DNA from: Ornithinibacillus caprae
GTDB lineage: Bacteria > Bacillota > Bacilli > Bacillales > Amphibacillaceae
Length of the DNA: 64,000 bases
Direction: 5' to 3'
Assembly (NCBI RefSeq): GCF_009728145.1
Contig: NZ_WOCA01000012.1
Span: 59,129 to 123,128, forward strand
Shown: positions 47,297-55,943 of the stretch, piece after piece
Layout: each line of letters starts with the position of its first letter
How positions within the stretch are numbered: the first letter of the stretch is position 1
Notes under the pieces: model-generated
What the model was told of the DNA's origin: nothing
Databases searched by the model: none
The model's input: the letters and a program-made list of their open reading frames with translations, nothing else
Translations under genes and position numbers: made by a program

Positions 47297-48106
47297 TCAC
47301 TTTCTTCCTTCTTTTAAATAGTCCTCGATGATTTCGTGTTGTATTGCAGGATGACAAGTCATAACAGTATTCTTCCTTGTCATATCCAGTTGTTCTCCCT
47401 CAATGGTAGACGTTACTCCTCCAACTTCGTTAACGATCACTATTCCAGCAGCAACATCCCATGGTGCTAAACTCATCGCTAAATACCCATCCATAATACC
47501 TTCTGCAACATATGCAAATTCTAATGCTGCTGATCCGTAAGTTCTAGTGCCACGTACTTTTTTCACTAACCCTTGCATGACCTTCTCTTCAACAAGCCTA
47601 TTTTCACATAACCAATAATGATTCAATCCTAAAACAGATTTATCTAGTGACAATTGAGCTTTTAGATTTGGTAATTTATTATGGTTTTTAAAAGCACCTT
47701 CATTTTTTTTAGCACTATAAAGCACATCGTCCATTACGTTGTAGATAAGTCCTACTTCCCCTATTCCATCATGAAAGATTCCGATTGAAATGGCGAAATT
47801 TCTCTTTTGTTGTACAAAATTCATTGTGCCATCAATTGGATCTATAATCCACACAGTTCCATCCATTGAGGTTACTTCATCCCCATAGCCTTCTTCACTC
47901 AATAATAAATGACTAGGATATTCCTGTTTGATTCTTCTAGCAAAGAAATATTCTATTGCCTTATCCATTTGTGTTACTAAATCTTTTGCATCTGATTTTG
48001 TGTCAATTGTAAGTGGATCATTTATTTTATCTCGAATTATTTCACCAGCCTCTTCAATCCAGCTTTTAGCTTGTTGAAATAATTCATCTCTTGTATCTGC
48101 TTCCAT
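47297..48106 (-). CDS. yktC: inositol monophosphatase family protein (YktC)
   Basis: 269 residues of the lithium-sensitive, metal-dependent phosphatase family. Metal-site motifs: EEGYG (about 71), WIIDPIDGTMNFV (about 87-99) and PWDVAAGIVIVNEVGG (about 216-231). B. subtilis YktC hydrolyses inositol-1-phosphate and related sugar phosphates in vitro. GGAGGAAATAG precedes ATG. It is 80 bp downstream of the small gene at 48187, possibly the same transcript. Confidence 0.92.
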   Translation of the reverse strand: MEADTRDELFQQAKSWIEEAGEIIRDKINDPLTIDTKSDAKDLVTQMDKAIEYFFARRIKQEYPSHLLLSEEGYGDEVTSMDGTVWIIDPIDGTMNFVQQKRNFAISIGIFHDGIGEVGLIYNVMDDVLYSAKKNEGAFKNHNKLPNLKAQLSLDKSVLGLNHYWLCENRLVEEKVMQGLVKKVRGTRTYGSAALEFAYVAEGIMDGYLAMSLAPWDVAAGIVIVNEVGGVTSTIEGEQLDMTRKNTVMTCHPAIQHEIIEDYLKEGRK

Positions 48107-48186
48107 TCTATTTCCTCCATCTAATACGTTATATTATATAGCTTATCAAATATAGGGATTCTAGTCATATTAAATGAAGGTAAATA

Positions 48187-48378
48187 TTAGTCTTTTTCAA
48201 GTTTAATTAATTGTTTACGCAAATGTTCTAAACGTTCTTTCGTTTTTATGATAAGAACTGTATCATTGTCCTGTAGTGCATCATAAAGTGTTAATAGTTC
48301 GTAATCGATTTCCATACGAATTACCGGTAGTTTTTGCCGTTCTTCTTCAAGTCTTAATGTTTCCAATACATATTTCAT
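48187..48378 (-). CDS. small conserved-looking protein (YkzI-like by position)
   Basis: 63 residues, highly charged and probably helical: LETLRLEEERQKLPVIRMEIDYELLTLYDALQ then a Lys/Glu-rich C-terminal helix. The RBS GGTGAGGAG is strong and well spaced from ATG 48378. Size and position between yktB and yktC match B. subtilis ykzI; I did not confirm similarity. No function can be given. Only ~275 bp of AT-rich sequence without other genes lies upstream before yktB. Confidence 0.75.
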   Translation of the reverse strand: MKYVLETLRLEEERQKLPVIRMEIDYELLTLYDALQDNDTVLIIKTKERLEHLRKQLIKLEKD

Positions 48379-48662
48379 TATCTCCTCACCCTTTCATTAC
48401 TTTATTTTATGAAGTGGATATAATGAATGGTGACCCTACATTTATTTATTTTTCTTTATTTATATGACTGAATCGAAAATTCGTTCGAATCCTCAGATAA
48501 AGTAGATGGTAATATTACACGTTACCCTATCAGATCCCATTAAACTAGGTATTAGCTCTACCATAAAGGGACTAGCCTCGATTAATCTAGATGGTAATGC
48601 TTGACTGTTTGTCGAATTTCCTTAATAATAATTATTATAATTAACCGAAAGGAATGATCCCT

Positions 48663-49280
48663 TTGACTTTTCAAGGCTTCACAAATAAAGACTTCAACAC
48701 ATTTACTATAGATGGATTAGATGAAAGAATGGAGGCCATTCAATCTCGGATTCAGCCAAAATTTCACGAGATTGGTAATGAATTAGTCGATTATCTATCC
48801 GCTCAATTAGGTAATGAAATGTACTTACATATCGCGAAACATGCAAGGAGAACTGTAAATCCTCCTAACGATACATGGCTTGCTATTGCAGACAATAAAC
48901 GTGGCTATAAGAAACATCCACATTTTCAAGTAGGATTGTTTGATGATCATGTTTTCATTTGGCTAGCACTTATTTATGAATTAGATGGTAAAAAAGAAAT
49001 CGCAAGTGAATTTGTAAATAGCTTTGATGACATAAAAAAACTTCCAGATGAATATGTCGTATCGTTAGATCACATGAAAAAGGACTCGATCCTATTACGA
49101 GATGTAGAATTAAAAGATGTAGAACGTTTTAGAGATGTTAAAAAAGCAGAATTTCTTATTGGGCAACATTTTTCACCAAATGATCCAAGAATTACAAATG
49201 GGGAAGCATTTATAGAAACAGTAAAAGGAACGTATCAAAACTTAATCCCATTTTATAAAAAAGCAATGCAAGCAAGATAA
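48663..49280 (+). CDS. yktB: YktB family protein (DUF1054, UPF0637)
   Basis: 205 residues from TTG 48663, which has GAAAGGA 9 nt upstream; the ATG at 48654 abuts that SD. Family segments: TFQGFTNKDFNTFTIDGLDERM at the N-terminus, HARRTVNPPNDTWLAIADNKRGYKKHPHFQVGLFDDHVFIWLALIYE (about 60-105). Function unknown; cytoplasmic. It ends at a bidirectional terminator shared with yktA. Confidence 0.92.
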   Translation: MTFQGFTNKDFNTFTIDGLDERMEAIQSRIQPKFHEIGNELVDYLSAQLGNEMYLHIAKHARRTVNPPNDTWLAIADNKRGYKKHPHFQVGLFDDHVFIWLALIYELDGKKEIASEFVNSFDDIKKLPDEYVVSLDHMKKDSILLRDVELKDVERFRDVKKAEFLIGQHFSPNDPRITNGEAFIETVKGTYQNLIPFYKKAMQAR

Positions 49281-49329
49281 AGTTATCACATCCACCGGTT
49301 TCATTTAACCGATACCTCTGCTGATCGAG

Positions 49330-49372
49330 AAAAAGAACACGAGCTCACCTTCTAGTGTTCGTGTTCTTTTTC
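49330..49372. terminator. bidirectional terminator between yktB and yktA
   Basis: AAAAAGAACACGA/TCGTGTTCTTTTT stem with a 15-nt loop. It overlaps the yktA stop region. Confidence 0.88.
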
Positions 49373-49638
49373 ATTTTAACTATACCGGAAGCATCCTGAT
49401 CCTTTGCCTGTTTAACTGTATGATAACTTGAATAACCTGATTCCTTTTCAAAATCAGCAAAAATTTGTTTTTCTTCACTTTTAGATGGGACAATTTGTTT
49501 AAATTTTCGATATGCATTCATCAACTCTTCACGTCCTACTCCTTTTTCGTAGGCTCTCTCAATTAATGTAAAAAAGTGAATGACATCAATTACTTCCTGT
49601 TTTGACCAACTTATATCAAATGGATATTGATAATTCAT
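49345..49638 (-). CDS. yktA: YktA family protein (UPF0223)
   Basis: 97 residues from ATG 49638 (MNYQYPFDISW), matching the UPF0223 N-terminus, with GAGGTG about 10 nt upstream; a longer in-frame ATG at 49665 overlaps the preceding gene. Conserved core: AYEKGVGREELMNAYRKFKQIVPSKSEEKQI (about 25-56). Function unknown. It is downstream of the monooxygenase gene, with which it may be co-transcribed. Confidence 0.92.
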   Translation of the reverse strand: MNYQYPFDISWSKQEVIDVIHFFTLIERAYEKGVGREELMNAYRKFKQIVPSKSEEKQIFADFEKESGYSSYHTVKQAKDQDASGIVKMKKNTNTRR

Positions 49639-49652
49639 GTTTGGATTACACC

Positions 49653-50612
49653 TCACTTCGACCATTTCTGTTTAATTGCTTCAGAATCTTTTATCATTCT
49701 TTGGAATAATTCATTTACAGTAGGGATATCCGTAATCCTGGCAGCACCTTGACCAGACCAACCAAATCCTTTCGTAGGCTCCCCATTAATAATATATTGC
49801 TTATTTGCATTACCACTTATGTAGTCTTTTAGTGATTCATAACCTTCTTCCCTTTTTTCAATTTCTAATATTTGTTCTGTCCATGTATTTTTAAGCGCCC
49901 TTGCAGGGGTTCCTAGAGAACGTTTAATTACGACAGTTGAGTTCTCATCTGCTTTCAAAATATCCTGTTTATATGTTTCATGCGCATCAACACATTCTTT
50001 CGTAGCAATAAACCTTGTTCCCATCTCAATTCCTTCCGCTCCTAATGCAAGAGCTGCCATTAATCCACGGCCGTCTACGATTCCACCTGATGCAATAACA
50101 GGTATGGATACATGATCAACAACTTGAGGAGTAAGTATAAAAGTTCCTACATCACCACGTCCTAAATGACCTCCACCTTCTTGACCAACAACCATTACAG
50201 CATCTGCACCTAGCTCCTCTGCTTTTACGGCTTGCCTTTTTGCAGCAACTAGTACAAGTGTTTTAATTCCATGTGGCTTAACCATATCCAATACACCTTT
50301 TGGATTCCCTCCAGTGACAGATATGATTGGCACCTGTTCATCTATTGCAACTTGAACCATATCTTCATACGGCCGACCATGCTGACCAATAGCATAGTTT
50401 ACCCCAAACGGTTTATTCGTTAACAACCTAACCTTGTTAATTTCGTCCCGAAGTTTTTCCGGTCCTTCTAAACTCATAGCAGTTATTTGTCCAAGTCCGC
50501 CTGCATTCGAAACTGCTGCGGCTAAATCTGCATATGCTAAATAAGCGAGTCCTCCTTGAATTATTGGGTACTCAATATGCAGCAAATCGGTAACTCTTGT
50601 ATTCCAGTTCAT
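49653..50612 (-). CDS. nitronate monooxygenase / FabK-like flavoprotein
   Basis: 319 residues from ATG 50612 with an upstream GGGGGAAAGAGG. TIM-barrel FMN enzyme of the 2-nitropropane dioxygenase/FabK family: YPIIQGGLAYLAYADLAAAVSNAGGLG (about 14-40), VGQEGGGHLGRGDVGT (FMN phosphate site, about 145-160), IPVIASGGIVDGRGLMAALALGAEGIEMGTRF. Whether it oxidises nitronates or is an enoyl-ACP reductase (FabK) cannot be decided from these motifs; lone genes outside fab clusters are usually nitronate monooxygenases. No partner genes are nearby. Confidence 0.85.
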   Translation of the reverse strand: MNWNTRVTDLLHIEYPIIQGGLAYLAYADLAAAVSNAGGLGQITAMSLEGPEKLRDEINKVRLLTNKPFGVNYAIGQHGRPYEDMVQVAIDEQVPIISVTGGNPKGVLDMVKPHGIKTLVLVAAKRQAVKAEELGADAVMVVGQEGGGHLGRGDVGTFILTPQVVDHVSIPVIASGGIVDGRGLMAALALGAEGIEMGTRFIATKECVDAHETYKQDILKADENSTVVIKRSLGTPARALKNTWTEQILEIEKREEGYESLKDYISGNANKQYIINGEPTKGFGWSGQGAARITDIPTVNELFQRMIKDSEAIKQKWSK

Positions 50613-50705
50613 ACCTCTTTCCCCCTGACTCAATATCTTATGTTATCATCCTATCATTATACAAATAAAAAAAACAATCAAGTAAGCCTACAATCAGTGA
50701 GATAC

Positions 50706-50737
50706 GAAAAAATAGCCACAGTAAATTTTACTGTGGC
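50706..50737 (-). terminator. terminator of the SR1-like transcript
   Basis: GCCACAGTAAA/TTTACTGTGGC perfect stem, then TATTTTTT on the minus strand. Confidence 0.9.
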
Positions 50738-50765
50738 AAAGAAAATCTAACTACATATATTAATT

Positions 50766-50873
50766 TTATTTACTCGATTTACAAGTTGGACATGTACTAT
50801 AAAGCGTTGTCACTTTTTCTTCATCGACATAATCAATTACTTTCTGACAATCTTGACAAACTATTGTGCCCAT
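50766..50873 (-). CDS. sr1P: GapA-binding peptide SR1P
   Basis: 35-residue peptide beginning MGTIVCQDCQKVIDY with VTTLYSTC later, the SR1P signature. In B. subtilis SR1 is a dual-function RNA: it base-pairs with ahrC mRNA and encodes SR1P, which binds glyceraldehyde-3-phosphate dehydrogenase (GapA) and, through it, RNase J1. Two CxxC pairs (CQDC, CPTC) suggest metal binding. AAGGAG lies 10 nt upstream of ATG. It has its own promoter (50916-50944) and terminator (50706-50737), so it is a stand-alone ~200-nt transcript. Confidence 0.92.
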   Translation of the reverse strand: MGTIVCQDCQKVIDYVDEEKVTTLYSTCPTCKSSK

Positions 50874-50915
50874 TCGGCCCAACTCCTTCAGTTTCAATTG
50901 TATAACTTTAATTAT

Positions 50916-50944
50916 ATTATAGTATGACATAATTAATTAATCAA
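50916..50944 (-). promoter_or_regulatory. sigma-A promoter of the SR1-like gene
   Basis: Minus strand: -35 TTGATT (50939-50944), a 17-bp spacer, -10 TATAAT (50916-50921). Transcription would begin near 50909, about 36 nt before the SR1P ATG. B. subtilis SR1 is repressed by CcpN under gluconeogenic conditions; no CcpN box was identified here. Confidence 0.75.
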
Positions 50945-51000
50945 CCCCAAATAGTATAACTCAATAATGAAATTATTACCAAGAAAAAAAGTCAGTGAAT

Positions 51001-51897
51001 TCATTCCACTGACTCTTTTTCTGATATTGTTTGTATTAAATGGGGATCGACAATTTCATACCCTTGTTCTCTTAATCCAGTAACAATTTCTTCTAAAGCA
51101 TCATTCGTCCATTCCCTGTCATGCATTAAGAGGTTTGCACCTGGCTTTAAGAGAGAATAGGGAACATCCACTTCAGGACCCTCTCCTGTAACCATGGCTG
51201 TAGTTAACTTTTCTGCATCCATGTAAGGTTTAAAATAATCATATCCATAGGTCCAATTCATTAAAACCATCTCTTCTTCTAGGGCAAGTTGCCTTGAATA
51301 GTCTGTGTTAACTCCATTAGGAGCTCTAAAAAATGCTGGACGCTCACCAATTATTTCTTCGATTACATTATTTAATCCAACAATTTCCTCTCGTTGTTGA
51401 TCATCCTTGCCTTCTAAGTCAGATAATAAAGGATGATTGTAGGTATGATTGCCGATTACAAAACCCATTTCATGGATTTGTTTCAGGGTCTCTTGTTCCT
51501 CCTCTGTATCTATAAAATGTCCATTTACAAAAAAGATCGCACCGGCCTCTAATTCCTTTAATTTTTTAGCCATTTCTAGTGAATATTTATCCGGTGCATC
51601 ATCAATCGTAAGTAGTACTACATTTTCATTTACACCATCTTCTACTGGAACAACAGATGCGTTCTCATCTATTTTGTATTTCGGTTCTACTACTTCCGAA
51701 TTTTCTTCACTTTCCGGAACTTCTTCATCTAGGTCCTTTTCATCCTCATCTTCTTCATTTTTCGTATCTTCTTCACTATCTTTGTTTTCTTGTTCTACAT
51801 CATCGGATGTGTTCTCTTCTGGCACTGAATTCTCGTCGTTACATGCTACTAGTAATATGAAGAATAAAACGGACAATATAACCACTATTTTTCTCAC
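51001..51897 (-). CDS. polysaccharide deacetylase family lipoprotein
   Basis: 298 residues from GTG 51897, which has AGGAGG 7 nt upstream and gives a compact signal peptide ending in lipobox LVAC. A ~65-residue Glu/Asp-rich linker follows, typical of a cell-surface protein in a salt-tolerant organism. The C-terminal NodB-type deacetylase domain shows the motifs LTIDDAP (metal Asp), GNHTYNHP (His pair), FRAPNG and LLMHD. The TFDDG motif is changed to TIDDA. Substrate (peptidoglycan or another glycan) unknown. It is divergent from opuD. Longer in-frame starts at 51921 and 51957 are less likely. Confidence 0.88.
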   Translation of the reverse strand: MRKIVVILSVLFFILLVACNDENSVPEENTSDDVEQENKDSEEDTKNEEDEDEKDLDEEVPESEENSEVVEPKYKIDENASVVPVEDGVNENVVLLTIDDAPDKYSLEMAKKLKELEAGAIFFVNGHFIDTEEEQETLKQIHEMGFVIGNHTYNHPLLSDLEGKDDQQREEIVGLNNVIEEIIGERPAFFRAPNGVNTDYSRQLALEEEMVLMNWTYGYDYFKPYMDAEKLTTAMVTGEGPEVDVPYSLLKPGANLLMHDREWTNDALEEIVTGLREQGYEIVDPHLIQTISEKESVE

Positions 51898-52089
51898 AAG
51901 TTTTCCTCCTGCTGTAATCATTGATTTGTCATTTTTAGTGTAGTAGAGCTCGTCCAAGTTTACAAGCCAGAAAATGCTTAAAAAATCGTAGAATTATAAA
52001 GCCTTTAAATGGAAATAGTAAGAACAGACTTGTTATAATACTAAAGTTGCTACTAATAAATAAGATAATGAAAGAAAGGATTTTAAAGA

Positions 52090-53631
52090 ATGAAAAAAGT
52101 TTCGAACGTATTCTACATATCAGCAATTATAGCAGTATTGTTTGTAATATGGGGATTAATTCCTGAAACTATATTACCGTATGGAAATCTTGACCATGTT
52201 ACGACAATTATACAAAATTTCATTGTAGACAAATTTGGTTGGTTTTACTTAATCAGTGCTACTGGATTTTTAGTATTTGCTATCTATTTAATTTTTTCCA
52301 GATATGGTCAGATAAAATTAGGAAGACCTGGGGATGAACCGGAATACTCCTATATTACATGGTTCGCCATGCTGTTTAGTGCTGGAATGGGGATCGGACT
52401 TGTTTTCTGGGGTGCAGCAGAACCTTTGTCGCATTTTTACACACCTCCGTATGGTGATGCAGAAACCAATGAAGCAGCAAAAACTGCTATGCAATATAGC
52501 TTTTTCCACTGGGGGTTTCATCCATGGGCTATTTATGCCATCATCGCTTTAGCACTTGCATATTTCAAGTTTAGAAAGCAATCTCCAGGAGTAGTAAGTG
52601 CCATTTTAGAACCCTTATTTGGAGAAAAAGTTAAAGGTGGCTGGGGAACGTTAATTGATAGTATTGTTGTATTTGCAACAATCTTCGGTGTAGCTACTTC
52701 CTTAGGCTTTGGTGCAATACAAATTAGCGGAGGACTTTCCTTTGTATTTGGGTTCGACCAAACATTTCTTTTCCAGCTAATTATCATTTTAATCGTTACT
52801 GTGTTATACATGATTTCAGCCTCTACAGGTCTAAATAAAGGCATTAAATACTTAAGTAATGCTAATATCGTGTTAGCAATTAGTTTGATGTTATTTCTTT
52901 TATTTTTAGGACCGACAAATTTTATCATGAATTTATTTACAACGACATTTGGTACATACCTCCAAAATCTTCCAAGTATGAGCCTACGAATGACTCCATT
53001 TGATACCGAAAACACAGGATGGATTCAGAGTTGGACCGTGTTTTACTGGGCTTGGTGGATCTCCTGGGCGCCTTTTGTTGGTACATTTATAGCACGTGTA
53101 TCTAGGGGCAGAACGATCCGAGAATTTATAACAGGTGTTCTGTTAGTTCCAACGATATTCGGAGCATTATGGTTTTCTGTATTTGGTGGTTCCGCAATAA
53201 ACTTAGACTTCTTTGAAAATGCCAATATTATGGAAACTGTTAATAATTTCGGTACGGAGGCTGCATTATTTGCTGTCTTAGAACATTTTCCTTTGGGTAC
53301 ATTCATGTCATTAATTGCTATTCTTTTGATAAGTACTTTCTTTATTACATCAGCAGACTCGGCAACATTTGTACTTGGAATGCAAACTACAAATGGAAGC
53401 TTATATCCACCAAATACTGTAAAGTTGTTTTGGGGTTTCATTCAATCAAGTGCCGCAACCGTGTTATTATGGCAAGGAGGTTTAGAGGCCTTACAAACTG
53501 CAGCAATAATTGTTGCTTTTCCATTTACCATCATAATGATATTAATTGTTGTATCATTAATGAAATCCTTTAAAGCAGAACGAAAAGAATTAGAAGCACG
53601 TGCAAAGGCAAAAAAAGCAAACAGATCGTGA
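52090..53631 (+). CDS. opuD: BCCT-family glycine betaine transporter (OpuD/BetL-like)
   Basis: Sodium-coupled compatible-solute uptake carrier. It has 513 residues with 12 membrane helices. BCCT signatures: GMGIGLVFWGAAEPLSHF (about 97-114) and FYWAWWISWAPFVGTFIARVSRG (about 318-340) with the Trp box that binds the trimethylammonium group. A basic C-terminal tail (KAERKELEARAKAKKANRS) resembles the osmosensing tails of BetP-type carriers. AAAGGA precedes ATG. It is not part of the conserved B. subtilis gene order here, so it is an accessory insertion consistent with a halotolerant lifestyle. Confidence 0.93.
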   Translation: MKKVSNVFYISAIIAVLFVIWGLIPETILPYGNLDHVTTIIQNFIVDKFGWFYLISATGFLVFAIYLIFSRYGQIKLGRPGDEPEYSYITWFAMLFSAGMGIGLVFWGAAEPLSHFYTPPYGDAETNEAAKTAMQYSFFHWGFHPWAIYAIIALALAYFKFRKQSPGVVSAILEPLFGEKVKGGWGTLIDSIVVFATIFGVATSLGFGAIQISGGLSFVFGFDQTFLFQLIIILIVTVLYMISASTGLNKGIKYLSNANIVLAISLMLFLLFLGPTNFIMNLFTTTFGTYLQNLPSMSLRMTPFDTENTGWIQSWTVFYWAWWISWAPFVGTFIARVSRGRTIREFITGVLLVPTIFGALWFSVFGGSAINLDFFENANIMETVNNFGTEAALFAVLEHFPLGTFMSLIAILLISTFFITSADSATFVLGMQTTNGSLYPPNTVKLFWGFIQSSAATVLLWQGGLEALQTAAIIVAFPFTIIMILIVVSLMKSFKAERKELEARAKAKKANRS

Positions 53632-53642
53632 TAATACTATGT

Positions 53643-53675
53643 AAAACGGTTCCTTTAATATTGGGCCGTTTTTTA
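53643..53675 (+). terminator. terminator of opuD
   Basis: AAAACGG/CCGTTTT stem followed by TT, 11 bp after the stop codon. Confidence 0.78.
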
Positions 53676-53760
53676 GTTATCTTGAATTAAATCCCGCAGT
53701 TTTCTCTAGATTCATATATGATTAATTATTGATGCACTTATTGAGTATACTCATAACCGT

Positions 53761-54384
53761 CATGAGTTACCGTTTTATATTTTCTCTGCTTCATTTGGGC
53801 ACTCTTAGTCGCCATGAGTTACCGTTTCACACTTCACCTACTTCATTTGGGCACTCATAGCCTCCATGAGTTACCGTTTCACATTCTCTCTGCTTCATTT
53901 GGGCACTCATAACCTCCATGAGTTACCGTTTTACACTTCACCTGCTTCATTTGGGCACTCTTAGTCGCCATGAGTTACCGTTTCACATTCTCTCTGCTTC
54001 ATTTGGGCACTCATAACCTCCATGAGTTACCTTTTTACACTTCATCTACTTCATTTGGGCACTCATAGTCGCCATGAGTTACCGTTTTACATTTTCTCTG
54101 CTTCATTTGGGCACTCATAGCCTGCATGAGTTACCGTTTCACATTCTCTCTGCTTCATTTGGGCACTCATAACCTGCATGAGTTACCGTTTCACATTCTC
54201 TCTGCTTCATTTGGGCACTCATAACCCCCATGAGTTACCGTTTCACATTCTCTCTGCTTCATTTGGGCACTCATAACCTCCATGAGTTACCGTTTCACAT
54301 TTTCTCTGCTTCGTTTGGGCACTCATAGCCTCCATGAGTTACCGTTTCACATTCTCTCTGCTTCATTTGGGCACTCATAACCTG
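53761..54384. repeat. perfect-period tandem array, 12 x 52 bp
   Basis: CATGAGTTACC recurs at 53761, 53813, 53865 and so on every 52 bp to 54333, with no indel in twelve units. A partial unit end precedes it (CTCATAACCGT) and a broken CATATT follows at 54385. Units vary only by substitutions, chiefly in two spots: the TTTCACATTCTCTC versus TTTTACACTTCACC block and the bases between ACTCAT and ATGAGT. Each junction carries a dyad ACTCAT-N7-ATGAGT. Period 52 is not a multiple of 3 and stops occur, so it is non-coding. It sits between the terminators of convergent opuD and pdhD. Confidence 0.95.
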
Positions 54385-54440
54385 CATATTGACTAGTTGA
54401 ATGGTTTTTCATACCTATCTTTTCACAATCACTATTATCC

Positions 54441-54482
54441 AAAAAGGGATACTAATCAATTTGATTAGTATCCCAAATTTTT
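54441..54482 (-). terminator. terminator of the pdh operon
   Basis: GGGATACTAATC/GATTAGTATCCC perfect stem with a 5-nt loop, T5 on the minus strand. Confidence 0.92.
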
Positions 54483-54532
54483 CATCTGTATTAATTGAAT
54501 CTGTTACCATTCATGTAAAAACTTATTTGTTC

Positions 54533-55939
54533 TTACAGCATATGAATTGGAGTGCCTAATGCTACTTCAGCAGCCTCCATCGTGATCTCACCTAATGTTG
54601 GATGAGCATGGATCGTTAATGCAATATCCTCTACTGTCATACCAGATTCGACCGCTAATCCAATTTCAGAGATCATGTCACTTGCATTTGGTCCAGCAAT
54701 TTGACCGCCAAGCACAAGTCCATCTTCTTTACGAGTAACAAGTTTTAGGAACCCGTCACTGTTGTTTAGAGAAAGTGCACGACCATTAGCAGCAAATGGG
54801 AATTTAGCAACCTTCACATCATAACCTGCTTCTTTAGCTTCTGCTTCACTCATTCCAACAGTAGCTAATTCAGGTTCAGTGAATGCAACTGCAGGAATAC
54901 CAATGTAATCAATTTCAGATTTTTCTCCACTGATTGCTTCAGCTGCAATTTTACCTTCATAAGAAGCTTTATGTGCAAGTGGTGGTCCATCAACAATGTC
55001 ACCAATTGCATAGATATTATCTACATTTGTACGGCATTGTTTGTCAACTTTTACTAGACCACGGTCTGTCATTTCAATTCCAACTTGTTCTAAGCCAATT
55101 TCATCTGTATTTGGACGACGCCCAACCGTTACTAATACATAATCCGCTTCAACTGTTTCTTCTTTACCTTTTGCTTCATACGTAACTTTCACACCATCTT
55201 TAGTCTCTTCTACACCTTTAGCCATAGCTTCGGTGATAATTGTTGCATCTTTTTTCTTCAAGCGTTTCTTAACAAGCTGAGTCATTTGTTTTTCAAAGCC
55301 GCTTAGGATATCTTTAGCACCTTCAAGGAAAGTAACCTCTGTACCAAAGTTAGCATATGCAGAACCTAATTCACTACCAACATATCCTGCACCAATTACA
55401 ACCATTTTCTTCGGAATTTCTTTTAAGTTTAGTGCGCCTGTAGAATCAAGTACGCGCTCAGAAAACTTAAATGTTGGGATTTCAATTGGCCTTGAACCAG
55501 TTGCAATAATACAGTTGTTAAACGTATATGTTTGAGAATTTTTCTCGTCCATTACTTTTACAGTGTTTTTGTCAACAAAGTATACTTCACCACTTACAAT
55601 ATCTACTTTGTTTCCTTTAAGAAGTCCTTCAACACCAGAAGTTAATTTATTAACTACTGAAGCTTTCCATTCTTGGACTTTTGAGAAATCTACAGAAACA
55701 TTGTCTGTTGTAATCCCAAGATCTGCACTACCATGTGCATTTTCAACTTGGTGACCAGCTTGAATTAAAGCTTTTGACGGAATACATCCTACATTCAAGC
55801 ATACTCCTCCAAGTGAACCTTTATCTACGATTGTAACTTTTTGACCTAACTGTGCAGCGCGAATAGCAGCTACATAACCACCAGGTCCAGCACCGACAAC
55901 CAGTGTGTCTAATTCGATTGGAAAATCTCCTACTACCAT
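54533..55939 (-). CDS. pdhD: dihydrolipoamide dehydrogenase (E3)
   Basis: FAD disulfide oxidoreductase that re-oxidises the lipoyl groups of PDH and related complexes, giving NADH. It has 468 residues. FAD loop [19 protein letters not shown] (about 14-32), redox-active CLNVGC (about 47-52), NAD loop [20 protein letters not shown] (about 184-203), and the C-terminal HAHPTLGE with the catalytic His-Glu pair. GGAGGCG precedes ATG. It is 4 bp after pdhC. Confidence 0.98.
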   Translation of the reverse strand: MVVGDFPIELDTLVVGAGPGGYVAAIRAAQLGQKVTIVDKGSLGGVCLNVGCIPSKALIQAGHQVENAHGSADLGITTDNVSVDFSKVQEWKASVVNKLTSGVEGLLKGNKVDIVSGEVYFVDKNTVKVMDEKNSQTYTFNNCIIATGSRPIEIPTFKFSERVLDSTGALNLKEIPKKMVVIGAGYVGSELGSAYANFGTEVTFLEGAKDILSGFEKQMTQLVKKRLKKKDATIITEAMAKGVEETKDGVKVTYEAKGKEETVEADYVLVTVGRRPNTDEIGLEQVGIEMTDRGLVKVDKQCRTNVDNIYAIGDIVDGPPLAHKASYEGKIAAEAISGEKSEIDYIGIPAVAFTEPELATVGMSEAEAKEAGYDVKVAKFPFAANGRALSLNNSDGFLKLVTRKEDGLVLGGQIAGPNASDMISEIGLAVESGMTVEDIALTIHAHPTLGEITMEAAEVALGTPIHML

Positions 55940-55943
55940 AACC

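Noticed and set aside
51449..51943. 164-codon Ser/Phe-rich plus-strand ORF
   Set aside because: Antisense to the acidic linker of the deacetylase lipoprotein (GAA/GAT codons read as TTC/ATC); no SD.
53761..54384. CRISPR array
   Set aside because: The whole 52-bp unit repeats; there are no unique spacers, no cas genes nearby, and the period is constant with only scattered substitutions.
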